Shown: positions 7,868 to 17,158 of the stretch, piece after piece
How positions within the stretch are numbered: position 1 is the first letter of the stretch
Layout: every line of letters begins with the position of its first letter
Source: Dechloromonas sp. H13
GTDB lineage: Bacteria; Pseudomonadota; Gammaproteobacteria; Burkholderiales; Rhodocyclaceae
Reading direction: 5' to 3'
Assembly (NCBI RefSeq): GCF_009469615.1
Contig: NZ_SSXX01000002.1
Location: forward strand, 671,001-735,000
Length of the DNA: 64,000 nucleotides
Made by a program: the position numbers and the translations under genes
The notes under the pieces: model-generated
The model's database searches: none
What the model was told of the DNA's origin: nothing
What the model saw: only the letters and a program-made list of their open reading frames with translations

Positions 7868-9106
7868 ATGCAGCATAACCTGTCCGTTCGTCCGCTGGTT
7901 CTCGCCATGCTGGCCTGCGCCAGCACCGCCAGCCAGGCCGTCAGCTTCACGCACAACGACGTCACGCTCGACATCAACGGTACCGTCAATGGCTATTACG
8001 TGTTCCGCAACGCCGAGTCCACCAACCTGGCCACCGGTGCCAGCACGACCACCAAAAACAGCGAACTGACTAACGGCACCCTGCCGGGCTGGATCAACTT
8101 CGTGGTCACGACCACGGTCAACGAGCAGGACATCAAGGCGCACATCAGCTTCGCGCCGGGCATCAACAGCAATTCCCAGGTTATCGGCCTGCCGATCGGC
8201 AACAACGCCGGCGGCGCCGGCACGACCGACCCCTTCAGCCAGATCGACACGCGCAACGCTTATTTCCAGTTCGGCAACAACAACTGGGGCACGCTGAAAT
8301 TCGGCCGCGATATCGGCCTGTTCGCCTCGAACATCATCCTTTCCGACATGACCCTGATCGGCGTCGGCGGCACCACGAACGCCGGCATCCCCTACAACAC
8401 GACCTTCGGCATGATCGGCCACGGCTACATGTACACCGGCTTCCAGCCGCAGATCACCTATACGACCCCGACGCTGTCCGGCTTCCAGGCGTCCGCCGGC
8501 ATCTTCCAGCCAAGCAGCTTCGCCGGCGACCAGACCGTGGCGCCCGGTTTCCAGGCAGTGGGCAGCTACGACTGGAAAGCCTCGGGCACCACCGGCAAGC
8601 TGTGGGTCGGCGGCGTCAGCCAGACCACCAGCTGTTCCATGAACCCCTGTGCCGTCGAGTCCTTCACCGCGAGCGGCTACGAAATCGGCGCCAAGGTCGG
8701 CTATGGCAATTTCGAAGCGGTCGCCTACGGCTTCGGCGGGAACGGCCTCGGCTTGTCCACCGTCGGCGCCCAGTTCTACAACGGAAGCGATGGCAATGGC
8801 AACAAGACGGATTCCGTCGGGTATTTCCTGCAGGGCACCTACAAATTCGGGGCAACCAAGGTCGGCGTGAACTACGGCGAAAACAAGGACAAGAACGGCT
8901 TCGTCGGCATCACCGGCGGGCCGGGCATGCAAAGTCCGCTCAACGAAATCACCAACAAGGCCTATACCGTTGGCGTCTACCATTCGCTGAACAAGTTCAT
9001 TACCCTGGTCGGCGAATACAACCAGGAAAAGATCCACAACGTGAGCGACAGCAATTACGACAACAACAATCGCTCGCTTTCCCTGGGCGGCATCATTTTC
9101 TTCTGA
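7868..9106 (+). CDS. Gram-negative outer-membrane porin
   Basis: 412-aa outer-membrane diffusion channel of the general Gram-negative porin superfamily. A signal peptide (MQHNLSVRPLVLAMLACAS, cleaved near ASQA) precedes alternating amphipathic strands. The protein ends in GGIIFF with the C-terminal Phe used by the Bam machinery. The interior is rich in Gly, Asn and Thr with few charges. The chosen ATG at 7868 has GGAG 8 nt upstream; longer reading frames run into the promoter region. Its sigma-54-like promoter matches that of pqqA. A role in uptake of an alcohol or similar substrate for PQQ enzymes is possible but is inference. Confidence 0.85.
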   Translation: MQHNLSVRPLVLAMLACASTASQAVSFTHNDVTLDINGTVNGYYVFRNAESTNLATGASTTTKNSELTNGTLPGWINFVVTTTVNEQDIKAHISFAPGINSNSQVIGLPIGNNAGGAGTTDPFSQIDTRNAYFQFGNNNWGTLKFGRDIGLFASNIILSDMTLIGVGGTTNAGIPYNTTFGMIGHGYMYTGFQPQITYTTPTLSGFQASAGIFQPSSFAGDQTVAPGFQAVGSYDWKASGTTGKLWVGGVSQTTSCSMNPCAVESFTASGYEIGAKVGYGNFEAVAYGFGGNGLGLSTVGAQFYNGSDGNGNKTDSVGYFLQGTYKFGATKVGVNYGENKDKNGFVGITGGPGMQSPLNEITNKAYTVGVYHSLNKFITLVGEYNQEKIHNVSDSNYDNNNRSLSLGGIIFF

Positions 9107-9159
9107 TCGACGCGCCGGTCATTGCCCGATGCGCCGGAAACCTTCCGCGCATCGGCCTC

Positions 9160-9189
9160 GGGCGCCCTGCGGGGCGCCCCCTGTTTTTT
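9160..9189 (+). terminator. Intrinsic terminator after the porin gene
   Basis: GGGCGCC and GGCGCCC form a GC-rich stem around CTGCGG, followed by CCTGTTTTTTG. It lies between convergent genes and ends the porin transcript. Confidence 0.85.
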
Positions 9190-9239
9190 GGAGATTCCCC
9201 GCGGCAGCGAGTGGACCCGCCGGTGCCGGGCGACGGCGC

Positions 9240-9980
9240 TCAGGCGCGGTGGTTCATCAGGGCTTTCAGCCCGTTTACGTCGAGAATCCGGATGTGTTTC
9301 TGCTGGACGGCGATGAAGCCTTCTTCCTGGAACTTGGAAAAGGCGCGCGAAACGGTTTCCAGCTTGAGGCCGAGGTAGCTGCCGATTTCCTCGCGCGTCA
9401 TGCGCAGGTAGAACTCGGCATGCGAGAAGCCGCGCGCCGTGAAGCGCTGCGACAGGTTGAGCAGGAAGGCGGCGAGGCGCTCCTCGGCACGCATCGTGCC
9501 GAGCAGCATCATCACGCCGTGGTCGCGGACGATCTCGCGGCTCATGACCTTGTGGAAATGGTGCTGCAGGGTGTGGATTTCCCGCGACAGGCTTTCCAGC
9601 CGCGAGAAGGGAATCGCGCAGATCTCGCTGTCCTCGAGGGCGACCGCGTTGCAGGTGTGGTGTTCGCTGCTGATGCCGTCGAGGCCCAGCAGTTCGCCGG
9701 CCATCTGGAAGCCGGTGACCTGCTCGCGCCCATCCTCCAGCAGCACGTCGGTCTTGAAGAAACCGCTGCGGATCGCGTAGATGGCATCGAAGGGCATGCC
9801 CGAACGGTACAGGTGCTCGCCGCGCTTGAGCCGTCGCCGGGTCGAAACGAGATCGTCGAGCCGTTCGAGTTCATCCAGACTGAGTCCGAACGGCAGGCAC
9901 AATTCGCGCAGATTGCAGTTCGAACAGGCGGTCTTGATGACCGAGAGGGAGATCGTGCTGGTGGCAGATTGGGGAGGCAT
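9240..9980 (-). CDS. fnr: FNR/Anr-type oxygen-sensing transcription regulator
   Basis: 246-aa CRP/FNR-family activator that dimerises and binds DNA when it holds an oxygen-labile [4Fe-4S] cluster. The four cluster cysteines are present: Cys19, Cys22 and Cys28 in ACSNCNLRELC, and Cys110 in HHTCNAV. A cyclic-nucleotide-like beta-roll follows, then a long dimer helix. The C-terminal helix-turn-helix is EEIGSYLGLKLETVSRAFSKF, whose E-x-x-SR recognition residues are those that read TTGAT half-sites. An FNR box lies 18-31 nt upstream of its start, so autoregulation is likely. The fnr-hemN-TauE/SafE order matches the anr-hemN region near cco genes in Pseudomonas. Confidence 0.95.
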   Translation of the reverse strand: MPPQSATSTISLSVIKTACSNCNLRELCLPFGLSLDELERLDDLVSTRRRLKRGEHLYRSGMPFDAIYAIRSGFFKTDVLLEDGREQVTGFQMAGELLGLDGISSEHHTCNAVALEDSEICAIPFSRLESLSREIHTLQHHFHKVMSREIVRDHGVMMLLGTMRAEERLAAFLLNLSQRFTARGFSHAEFYLRMTREEIGSYLGLKLETVSRAFSKFQEEGFIAVQQKHIRILDVNGLKALMNHRA

Positions 9981-9997
9981 CAGGAACCCGTGTAAGC

Positions 9998-10011
9998 TTG
10001 ATCCAGGTCAA
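9998..10011. promoter_or_regulatory. FNR box between fnr and hemN
   Basis: TTGATCCAGGTCAA matches the consensus TTGAT-N4-ATCAA with one mismatch (G for A at the first base of the right half-site). It sits in the 85-bp divergent region, 55 nt from the hemN ATG. It could serve hemN activation and fnr autoregulation. Confidence 0.85.
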
Positions 10012-10065
10012 CCGAAATGTTGCCGCATCCGAACATAATCCGACCTAATCTTGGTGGTATGTTTA

Positions 10066-11460
10066 ATGAATTTTGCAACTGAAAACCTCGTATTCGATCC
10101 TCAGATCATTCGCCGTTTCGACGTAAACGGCCCTCGCTACACGTCCTATCCTACCGCCGACCGCTTCGTCGAAGCGTTCGATTCGGAGGCGGCCAAGCTG
10201 TGGCTGGGCAAGCGCAACATCGGCGGCATCAGCCGACCGCTCTCATTATACTTCCACATCCCGTTCTGTAACACCATTTGCTACTACTGCGCCTGTAACA
10301 AGATCATCACCAAGGATCACGGGCGCAGCGCCAAGTACCTGAAATACCTGGCCAAGGAAGTCGCGCTGCAGAGCGAATACCTCGATGGCAATCACGAGGT
10401 GATCCAGCTGCACTGGGGTGGCGGCACGCCAACCTTCCTGTCGCACGACGAGATGCGCCAGTTGATGGGTGTCACGCGCAAGCATTTCAAGCTGCTCGAC
10501 GGCGGCGAATACTCGATCGAGGTCGACCCGCGCAAGGTGGATCGGGAAACCGTGGCGCTGCTCGGCGAACTCGGTTTCAACCGCATGAGCGTCGGCGTCC
10601 AGGATTTCGATGAACGCGTCCAGCAGGCCGTTAACCGCATCCAGAGCGAGGAAGAAACCGCCAACGTGATCGATGCGGCGCGCGCCAACGGCTTCAAGTC
10701 GGTTTCCGTCGACCTGATCTACGGCCTGCCGCACCAGACGGTGATGGGCTTCAACCGGACGCTGGAGCGCGTGCTGGCGATGGACCCCGACCGCCTGTCG
10801 ATCTACAACTACGCGCACCTGCCCAGCCTGTTCAAGCCGCAGCGGCGCATCGCCGAGCCGGACCTGCCGTCGGCCGACGCCAAGCTGCAGATCCTAGCGC
10901 TCGCCATTCGCAAGCTGACCGAGGCCGGCTACGTCTTCATCGGCATGGACCATTTCGCCAAGCCCGACGACGAACTCGCGGTCGCCCAGCGCCAGGGGCG
11001 CCTGCACCGCAACTTCCAGGGTTACTCGACCTATGCCGACTGCGACATGCTGTCCTTCGGCATCTCGTCGATCGGCAAGGTCGGGCCGACCTACAGTCAG
11101 AACGTCAAGACCCTGGACGAGTACTACGACCGGCTCGACGCCCACATGCTGCCGGTGTTCCGTGGCATCGAGCTGACCGCCGACGACATCCTGCGCCGTT
11201 CGATCATCCAGGCGTTGATGTGTCATTTCGAGCTGTCCATCGAATCGATCGAAAGCGCCCACCTGATCGACTTCCACAAGTATTTCGCCGCCGAACTCGA
11301 CGATCTCAGGGAAATGGAACACGCCGGGCTGGTCAAGGTCGAACGCGAGTGGATTACCGTCCTGCCCCCGGGACGCATGCTGGTGCGCATCATCTCGATG
11401 GTGTTCGATCGCTATCTGCGCGCCGATCGCCAGCGGACACGCTACTCGAAGGTGATCTGA
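10066..11460 (+). CDS. hemN: Oxygen-independent coproporphyrinogen III dehydrogenase HemN
   Basis: Radical SAM enzyme (464 aa) converting coproporphyrinogen III to protoporphyrinogen IX in haem synthesis without oxygen. Near the N terminus is NGPRYTSYPTADRF, typical of true HemN rather than HemW. The radical SAM cluster motif follows in FCNTICYYCACNK (CxxxCxxC plus the extra Cys). GGGTPTFLS is the GGGTP motif, and there is a C-terminal HemN domain. I chose the ATG at 10066; an upstream TTG at 10051 would add five residues outside family alignments. The FNR box upstream fits anaerobic induction. Confidence 0.95.
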   Translation: MNFATENLVFDPQIIRRFDVNGPRYTSYPTADRFVEAFDSEAAKLWLGKRNIGGISRPLSLYFHIPFCNTICYYCACNKIITKDHGRSAKYLKYLAKEVALQSEYLDGNHEVIQLHWGGGTPTFLSHDEMRQLMGVTRKHFKLLDGGEYSIEVDPRKVDRETVALLGELGFNRMSVGVQDFDERVQQAVNRIQSEEETANVIDAARANGFKSVSVDLIYGLPHQTVMGFNRTLERVLAMDPDRLSIYNYAHLPSLFKPQRRIAEPDLPSADAKLQILALAIRKLTEAGYVFIGMDHFAKPDDELAVAQRQGRLHRNFQGYSTYADCDMLSFGISSIGKVGPTYSQNVKTLDEYYDRLDAHMLPVFRGIELTADDILRRSIIQALMCHFELSIESIESAHLIDFHKYFAAELDDLREMEHAGLVKVEREWITVLPPGRMLVRIISMVFDRYLRADRQRTRYSKVI

Positions 11461-11531
11461 TCCGCGTGCATCGGGCGAGGCGGGCAGGGTAAACTGCGCG
11501 TTTTCGCCCGAGTTGCCGTTCACCGTTGCAG

Positions 11532-12203
11532 ATGCCAGATTCCGCCTATTTCGCCCTGTTCCTCGTCGGATTGCTGGGCGGTACGCATTGCGTCGGCATG
11601 TGCGGCGGCATCGTCGGCGCGCTGTCGCTCGGGGCGCCCGCCCGCTGGTCGATGCACCTCGCCTACAATGCCGGCCGCATTGCCTCCTACGCCGCCGCCG
11701 GCGCGCTGGCCGGGGCGCTCGGCGCCGCCAGCCTGGCACTCGACGGGCAGGCGCCGGTGCGCATTGGCCTCTACCTGCTGGCCAATCTGATGCTGGTCGC
11801 GCTCGGCCTCTACCTGCTCGGGGTGACGCGCGCACTGGCGTTCACCGAGCGGGCCGGCCAGCACCTGTGGCGGGTGATTCAGCCGCTGACCCGGCGCTTT
11901 CTGCCGGCCCGGACGGTCGGCCAGGCGTTCCCGCTCGGCCTGCTGTGGGGCTGGCTGCCCTGCGGGCTGGTCTACAGCGCGCTGGCCACTGCCCTGAGCG
12001 CCGGCGCGCCCGGGCGCGGCGCCTTGCTGATGCTGGCCTTCGGGCTTGGCACGTTGCCAAATCTGTTGCTGGCGGGCATCCTGCTGGCAAGGCTCAACGC
12101 GTTCGTGCGGCGGCCGGCGGTGCGCATCGCCTCCGGCCTGCTGGTGCTGGGTTTCGGCCTCTACGGGCTGCTCGGTCTGATGCGTTTGCTGCACTGGATC
12201 TAG
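11532..12203 (+). CDS. TauE/SafE-like (DsbD_2) membrane protein
   Basis: 223-aa polytopic inner-membrane protein with about six transmembrane helices. The first helix hairpin carries GGTHCVGMCGG and a later one carries WGWLPCGLVYSAL. These Cys/Pro-containing motifs mark the 'sulfite exporter TauE/SafE' family of the DsbD_2 type. Homologues sit beside hemN and cytochrome cbb3 assembly genes, where they have been tied to copper or thiol delivery. Here it lies between hemN and a copper ATPase, which favours a metal or redox role over sulfite export. The ATG at 11532 is preferred over a TTG two codons earlier. Confidence 0.8.
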   Translation: MPDSAYFALFLVGLLGGTHCVGMCGGIVGALSLGAPARWSMHLAYNAGRIASYAAAGALAGALGAASLALDGQAPVRIGLYLLANLMLVALGLYLLGVTRALAFTERAGQHLWRVIQPLTRRFLPARTVGQAFPLGLLWGWLPCGLVYSALATALSAGAPGRGALLMLAFGLGTLPNLLLAGILLARLNAFVRRPAVRIASGLLVLGFGLYGLLGLMRLLHWI

Positions 12204-12212
12204 GAGAAAGCG

Positions 12213-12644
12213 ATGACGATGAAAATCCTGCTGGCGGTCGATGGTTCGCCCTGCGCACTGCGTGCGGTCGACCACCTGATCGGCCATGTTTCCTGGTTCC
12301 GCGAGGTGCCGGAAATCCATCTGCTGCACGTGCAACCGCCGATTCCGATCGGCCGCGCGCTGGCCCATGTCGGCAAGGAAACGCTGCACGCCCATTACAT
12401 GGAGGAGAGCCGCGCGCATCTCCAGGAGGCCCAGCAGAAGCTCGATGCTGCGGGGCGTTTCCATACCACCCATATCCACGTCGGGCAGGCCGCCGAGGTG
12501 ATCGCCAAAATGGCCGGGGAACTGGCGTGCGACCTCGTCGTCATGGGTAGCCACGGGCGCGGCGGGATCGCCGGCCTGGTCATGGGGTCGGTCGCCAGCC
12601 GCGTCCTGCATCTGGCGCCGTGCCCGGTGCTGCTGGTCAAATGA
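12213..12644 (+). CDS. Universal stress protein, UspA family
   Basis: 143-aa cytoplasmic nucleotide-binding stress protein. The N terminus [19 protein letters not shown] is the Usp fold start. The C-terminal [20 protein letters not shown] is the ATP-binding G-2x-G-9x-GS/T motif, so it probably binds ATP. The start at 12213 follows AGGAGAAAG. It is coupled to the copper ATPase by a 4-nt ATGA overlap. The usual gene at this place in anr-hemN-cco regions is ccoS; here a Usp occupies the slot. Confidence 0.93.
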   Translation: MTMKILLAVDGSPCALRAVDHLIGHVSWFREVPEIHLLHVQPPIPIGRALAHVGKETLHAHYMEESRAHLQEAQQKLDAAGRFHTTHIHVGQAAEVIAKMAGELACDLVVMGSHGRGGIAGLVMGSVASRVLHLAPCPVLLVK

Positions 12645-14803
12645 GCGAAGCCGCCGGCAGCCGCGTCGTCGAGTTCGCCATCGCCGGCATGACCTGCGCG
12701 GCCTGCTCGGCGCGCCTGGAGAAGGTGTTGAACCGGCAGCCGGGCATGCAGGCCAACGTCAACCTGGCGGCCGAGCGCGCGCGCGTGCGGCTCGCGGGAG
12801 AGGCCGACGAGGGCGCGGTGATCGCCGCGGTGGCGCGCGCCGGCTTCGCCGCCAGCCTCGTCGACAAGGACACGCGGGCGCGCGAGAAGGCGCGCCGGGC
12901 GGCCGACTACCGGCGGGAAATCCGCCGTTTCTGGATCGCCGTGGCCCTGACCCTGCCGCTGGTCGGGCAGATGCTGTTCATGTTCGGCAGCGCGCAGCAC
13001 CATGCCGAATTGCCGCGCTGGCTGCAGCTGGCGCTGGCGACGCCGGTCCAGTTCTGGATCGGCTGGCGTTTCTACGATGGCGCCTGGAAGGCGCTGCGCG
13101 GCGGCGGTGCCAACATGGACGTGCTGGTGGCGCTCGGCACCAGCATGGCCTGGGGCTTTTCGGCGGCGGTGACGCTGTTCGGACTCGCCCAGCACGTCTA
13201 TTTCGAGGCCGGCGCGGCGGTCATCACCCTGGTCCTGCTCGGCAAGCTGCTCGAGGCGCGGGCCAAGGCGCGCACTTCGGAGGCGATCGAATCGCTGATC
13301 CGCCTGCAGCCGAAGACGGCGCGCATCGAGCGCGACGGGCAGTGGGTCGAGATTCCCGTCGATGTCCTGATGCCGGGCGACATCTTCATGGTCCGTCCCG
13401 GCGAGAGCGTGCCGGTCGATGGCGAGGTGGTGGACGGGAGCTCCAGCGTCAACGAGGCGATGCTGACCGGCGAGAGCATGCCGGTCGCCAAGGCGCCGGG
13501 CGACCAGGTGTTCGCGGCAACCGCCAATGGCCAGGGGGCGCTGCGCTGCCGGGCGACCGGCGTCGGCGAGCAGACCCTGCTCGCCGGCATCATCCGCCTG
13601 GTCGGCGAGGCGCAGGGCTCGAAGGCGCCGGTGCAGCGGCTGGCCGACCGGATTTCCGCCGTCTTCGTGCCGGTGGTGTGCGTCATCGCGCTGGCGACCT
13701 TCGCCGGCTGGTGGTGGCATTCCGGCGCTTTTGCCGAGGCGCTGGTCAATGCCGTCGCCGTGCTGGTCATCGCCTGCCCGTGCGCCCTCGGGCTGGCGAC
13801 GCCGACGGCGATCATGGTCGGCACCGGGCAGGGCGCGCGGGCCGGGATTCTGGTCAAGAACGTCGAGGCGCTGGAACGAGCGGAAAAAATCGCCGTGCTG
13901 GCCCTCGACAAGACCGGCACGCTGACCCGCGGCGAGCCGCAGGTGACCGACATCGTGCCGCTGGCGGCCGATGCCGACGAGGCGCTGCGCCTTGCGGCGG
14001 CACTCGAGCAGGGCTCGGAGCATCCGCTGGCGCGCGCCGTGCTGGCGCGGGCTGCTGCGGTCGACCTGCCGAAAGTGGTTAATTTCAGTGCGACGCCGGG
14101 GGCTGGCGTGGCCGGCGAGATCGCCGGGCGGGCGCTGCGCCTGGGGGCGCCCGAGTGGCTGGGGATGGCCGACGATCCGGCGGTGCTGGGCCTGCAGCGG
14201 CAGGGCAAGACCGTCGTCGTGCTCGACGCAGGAGGCGTGGCGCTGGCCCTGCTGGCGATCGCCGATGCCCTGCGGCCGACCTCGCGCGTCGCCATCGAAC
14301 GGCTACGCGCGCGCGGCATCCGTGTCGTCATGCTGACCGGCGACAACGCGGCGACGGCGGCGGCGATCGCCCATGAAGCGGGTATCGACGAATTCCGCGC
14401 CGGCATCCTGCCCGGCGACAAGGCGGCGGCGATCGCCGAACTGAAATCCGGCGGCCTGGTGGCGATGGTCGGCGACGGGATCAACGATGCGCCGGCCCTG
14501 GCCGCCGCCGACGTCAGCTTCGCCATCGGCGCCGGTTCCGACGCGGCGGTCGAGGCCGCCGACCTGACGCTGATCCGCAGCGACCTGTGCGGCGTCGACG
14601 ATGCCATCGACCTGTCGCGGGCGACGCTCGGCAAGATTCGGCAGAACCTCTTCTTTGCCTTTATTTATAATGTCCTGGGGATTCCGCTGGCCGCCTTCGG
14701 CATGCTCAACCCGGTCGTCGCCGGCGCGGCGATGGCCATGAGTTCGGTATCGGTGGTGTCGAATTCCCTGTTGCTCAAGCGCTGGCGCCCGCAAGCCCGC
14801 TAG
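12641..14803 (+). CDS. copA: Copper-translocating P1B-type ATPase
   Basis: 720-aa P-type ATPase, presumably exporting Cu+ from the cytoplasm. Features in order: one N-terminal heavy-metal domain with [12 protein letters not shown] (~10-75), transmembrane helices, TGES actuator loop (~275), CPC metal site in [14 protein letters not shown] (~380), DKTGTLT phosphorylation site (~422), SEHPLARAV nucleotide-binding HP motif (~465) and [10 protein letters not shown] hinge (~610). The [10 protein letters not shown] sequence is of CopA type rather than the CPCALSLATP usual in CcoI/FixI. Assembly of cbb3 oxidase is therefore possible but less likely than copper export. The start is coupled to the preceding Usp stop. 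A CopZ-like chaperone lies two genes downstream. Confidence 0.95.
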   Translation: MSEAAGSRVVEFAIAGMTCAACSARLEKVLNRQPGMQANVNLAAERARVRLAGEADEGAVIAAVARAGFAASLVDKDTRAREKARRAADYRREIRRFWIAVALTLPLVGQMLFMFGSAQHHAELPRWLQLALATPVQFWIGWRFYDGAWKALRGGGANMDVLVALGTSMAWGFSAAVTLFGLAQHVYFEAGAAVITLVLLGKLLEARAKARTSEAIESLIRLQPKTARIERDGQWVEIPVDVLMPGDIFMVRPGESVPVDGEVVDGSSSVNEAMLTGESMPVAKAPGDQVFAATANGQGALRCRATGVGEQTLLAGIIRLVGEAQGSKAPVQRLADRISAVFVPVVCVIALATFAGWWWHSGAFAEALVNAVAVLVIACPCALGLATPTAIMVGTGQGARAGILVKNVEALERAEKIAVLALDKTGTLTRGEPQVTDIVPLAADADEALRLAAALEQGSEHPLARAVLARAAAVDLPKVVNFSATPGAGVAGEIAGRALRLGAPEWLGMADDPAVLGLQRQGKTVVVLDAGGVALALLAIADALRPTSRVAIERLRARGIRVVMLTGDNAATAAAIAHEAGIDEFRAGILPGDKAAAIAELKSGGLVAMVGDGINDAPALAAADVSFAIGAGSDAAVEAADLTLIRSDLCGVDDAIDLSRATLGKIRQNLFFAFIYNVLGIPLAAFGMLNPVVAGAAMAMSSVSVVSNSLLLKRWRPQAR

Positions 14804-14821
14804 CCGTATCGAGGGGGTTGT

Positions 14822-16909
14822 CTGCAAGAAAACGAAAAACTGTCGTTCTACGAGGACCTGCTCGAGAGCATCGCGCGTGTCGTCTATCGCCTGAATCTGG
14901 TAACGGGGCGTTTCGAGTACATCTCGGGCGCCGCGACGACCCTGTTCGGGCTCGAACTGGACACGGTGCGCAGTGCCGGCATGGAACTCGTCGGCCGCCA
15001 CATGCTGCCGGGCGACTACGAGGGGGTGTTGGCCCGCATCGCCGAGGTCGCCGCCGGTCGCCCCGGCCAGCGCGCGTCGCTGGTCGTCCACTATCGGCTG
15101 GTCGGCGCCGACGGCCGGACGCGGCATTGCCACGATTCGATGATGCTCGAGGTCGATGCCGAGGGTCGGCCGCTGGTCGCCTTCGGGGTCGTCGTGGACG
15201 TCAGCGAGCAGGTGCTGGCCGAGGCTGCGATGCATGAAAGGGAAGCGCAGTTCCGGTCGACCATGGAGGCTGCGCAGGTCGGGATCTTCGTCCTCCAGGA
15301 CGGCCTGTTCCGCTACGTGAATCCCTATCTGGTCGGAATTTTCGGCTATGCGGAAGAGGAACTGATCGACCGCCTCGGGCCGCTCGACCTGATCGTCCCC
15401 GAGCAGCGCGACATGGTGCGCGAGCAGATGCGGCAGCGGGAAGCCGGCGCGCCCGGCAAGCCCTACGAACTGACGGCAGTGCGCAAGGACGGCAGCGAGT
15501 TTCCGGTCATGATCCTCGGCTCCCCGGCAAGCTACGACGGGCGGCCGGCGTCGGTCGGCACGCTGCTCGACATCACGGCGCAGAAGGATGCCGAGCGGCG
15601 CGCCCGCGAACTGGCCGATTTCGACCCGTTGACTGGCCTGCCGAACCGCCGCCTGCTCAGCGACCGCTTCACCCAGCTGCTGGCCGCGGCCGAACGCGAT
15701 GGCTCGGAGCTGGCGCTGATCTTCCTCGATCTCGACCACTTCAAGCGGGTCAACGATTCGCTTGGCCACAGCGTCGGCGACGAACTGCTGTGCGCGGTCG
15801 CGCAGCGCTTGTCGACGGTGGTGCGCAAGGTCGATACCCTGGCCCGCCTCGGCGGCGACGAGTTCATCATCGCCTTGCCCGGCATCCGGGCCTCGGCGGC
15901 GGCCGAGGTCGCCTGCCGCCTGCTCGACGTCTGCGCCGCGCCCTTCGCGGTCGGCGGCCACGACCTGACGATCACACCATCGCTCGGCATCAGCCTCTAT
16001 CCGGTCGACGGCAAGGATTTCGAGGCTCTGCTGCGCAACGCCGATGCCGCCATGTACAAGGCCAAGGAGGCGGGGCGCAACGCCTTCCGCTTCTATTCGA
16101 GCGAAATGAACGTGGCGACGCTCAAGCACCTGCTGATGGAGAGCGGCCTGCGCCGCGGGCTGGGCGCCCGCGAATTCATCCTGCATTACCAGCCGCTGGT
16201 CCATGTCGAGAGCGGCGGCATCATCGGCGTCGAGGCACTGATTCGCTGGCAGAATCCCGAGATCGGGCTGGTGCCGCCGGATCAGTTCATCCATGTCGCC
16301 GAGGACATCGGCCTGATCAACCCGATCGGCGACTGGGTGCTGCGCGAGGCCTGCCGCCAGGTGCGCGCCTGGCAGGATGCCGGCCTGCCGCCGCTGATCG
16401 TCGCTGTCAACGTTTCGCCGATCCAGTTTCGCCAGCCGGGCTTCGTCGACACGGTGGCCAACGCGCTCGCTGCCTCGGGGCTGGAGGCACGTTTCCTGGA
16501 GCTGGAACTGACCGAGCGCACCGTGATGCAGGATGCCGAACAGACCCTGAGCACGCTGTCGGCGCTCAACAACATGGGCGTCGAGCTGGCGGTCGACGAT
16601 TTTGGCACCGGCTATTCGTCGCTCGCCTATCTGAAGCGCTTCCCGGTCGGCAAGCTCAAGATCGACCGCTCCTTCGTCCGTGACCTGGAAGTCGATCCGG
16701 ACGACCGGGCGATCGCCTCGACCATCCTCAGCATGGGCCGCGGCCTGCGCCTCAAGGTGCTGGCCGAGGGGGTCGAGACGAAAGAACAGTATGCGATTCT
16801 GCGCAGCATGGGCTGCGAGCTGGTGCAGGGCTACCATTTCAGCCGCCCGCTGCCGCCCGAGCAGTTCGTCGCGTTCCTCCGGAAATACGGATTGGCCAAC
16901 AAGGGATAG
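14822..16909 (+). CDS. PAS-PAS-GGDEF-EAL cyclic-di-GMP signalling protein, probable CTG start
   Basis: 695-aa cytoplasmic protein that may both make and degrade c-di-GMP. Two PAS domains lie at ~1-125 and ~140-260. The GGDEF domain has an intact RLGGDEF motif (~342) and an RxxD inhibitory site (RKVD). The EAL domain has GVEALIRW, ELTER, DDFGTGYSSL and KIDRSFV, so both activities look intact. Coding potential of the first PAS begins right at 14822. Yet no ATG, GTG or TTG occurs in frame between the copA stop and 14966. CTG at 14822, four nt after GAGGGGG (14811-14817), is the only start giving a whole PAS. The GTG at 14966 would remove 48 residues. The gene lies between copA and copZ. Confidence 0.85.
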   Translation: MQENEKLSFYEDLLESIARVVYRLNLVTGRFEYISGAATTLFGLELDTVRSAGMELVGRHMLPGDYEGVLARIAEVAAGRPGQRASLVVHYRLVGADGRTRHCHDSMMLEVDAEGRPLVAFGVVVDVSEQVLAEAAMHEREAQFRSTMEAAQVGIFVLQDGLFRYVNPYLVGIFGYAEEELIDRLGPLDLIVPEQRDMVREQMRQREAGAPGKPYELTAVRKDGSEFPVMILGSPASYDGRPASVGTLLDITAQKDAERRARELADFDPLTGLPNRRLLSDRFTQLLAAAERDGSELALIFLDLDHFKRVNDSLGHSVGDELLCAVAQRLSTVVRKVDTLARLGGDEFIIALPGIRASAAAEVACRLLDVCAAPFAVGGHDLTITPSLGISLYPVDGKDFEALLRNADAAMYKAKEAGRNAFRFYSSEMNVATLKHLLMESGLRRGLGAREFILHYQPLVHVESGGIIGVEALIRWQNPEIGLVPPDQFIHVAEDIGLINPIGDWVLREACRQVRAWQDAGLPPLIVAVNVSPIQFRQPGFVDTVANALAASGLEARFLELELTERTVMQDAEQTLSTLSALNNMGVELAVDDFGTGYSSLAYLKRFPVGKLKIDRSFVRDLEVDPDDRAIASTILSMGRGLRLKVLAEGVETKEQYAILRSMGCELVQGYHFSRPLPPEQFVAFLRKYGLANKG

Positions 16910-16912
16910 AAC

Positions 16913-17119
16913 ATGGAAACCAGCGTCATCAAGGTCGGCGGCATGAGCTGCCAGGGCTGCGTCAAGAACATCACCGGCGTGCTGACCGGCATCGCCGGCG
17001 TGGCGAGCGCCGAGGTTTCGCTCGAGGCGGGCGAGGCCAGGGTTGCCTACGATCCGCAGGCGGTCGCGCGCAGCGCGCTGGTTGCGGCGATCGAGGATGC
17101 GGGCTTCGATGCCGAGTGA
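16913..17119 (+). CDS. copZ: Copper chaperone, heavy-metal-associated domain (CopZ-like)
   Basis: 68-aa single HMA domain with the metal-binding loop GGMSCQGCVKNI (MxCxxC) and the ferredoxin-like beta-alpha-beta-beta-alpha-beta pattern ending in AGFDAE. It probably hands Cu+ to the copA product two genes upstream. It starts 3 nt after the GGDEF-EAL stop, so it is in the same operon. The second Cys is followed by VKN, as in CopZ/Atx1 chaperones. Specificity for copper is inferred from context. Confidence 0.9.
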   Translation: METSVIKVGGMSCQGCVKNITGVLTGIAGVASAEVSLEAGEARVAYDPQAVARSALVAAIEDAGFDAE

Positions 17120-17158
17120 GTTAAACTGCGCTACAGGCAACAAACCGAGAGAACAGCC

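Noticed and set aside
9998..10011. CRP site interpretation of the TTGAT palindrome
   Set aside because: The half-site is TTGAT rather than TGTGA, and the adjacent regulator has FNR cysteines and FNR-type recognition residues.
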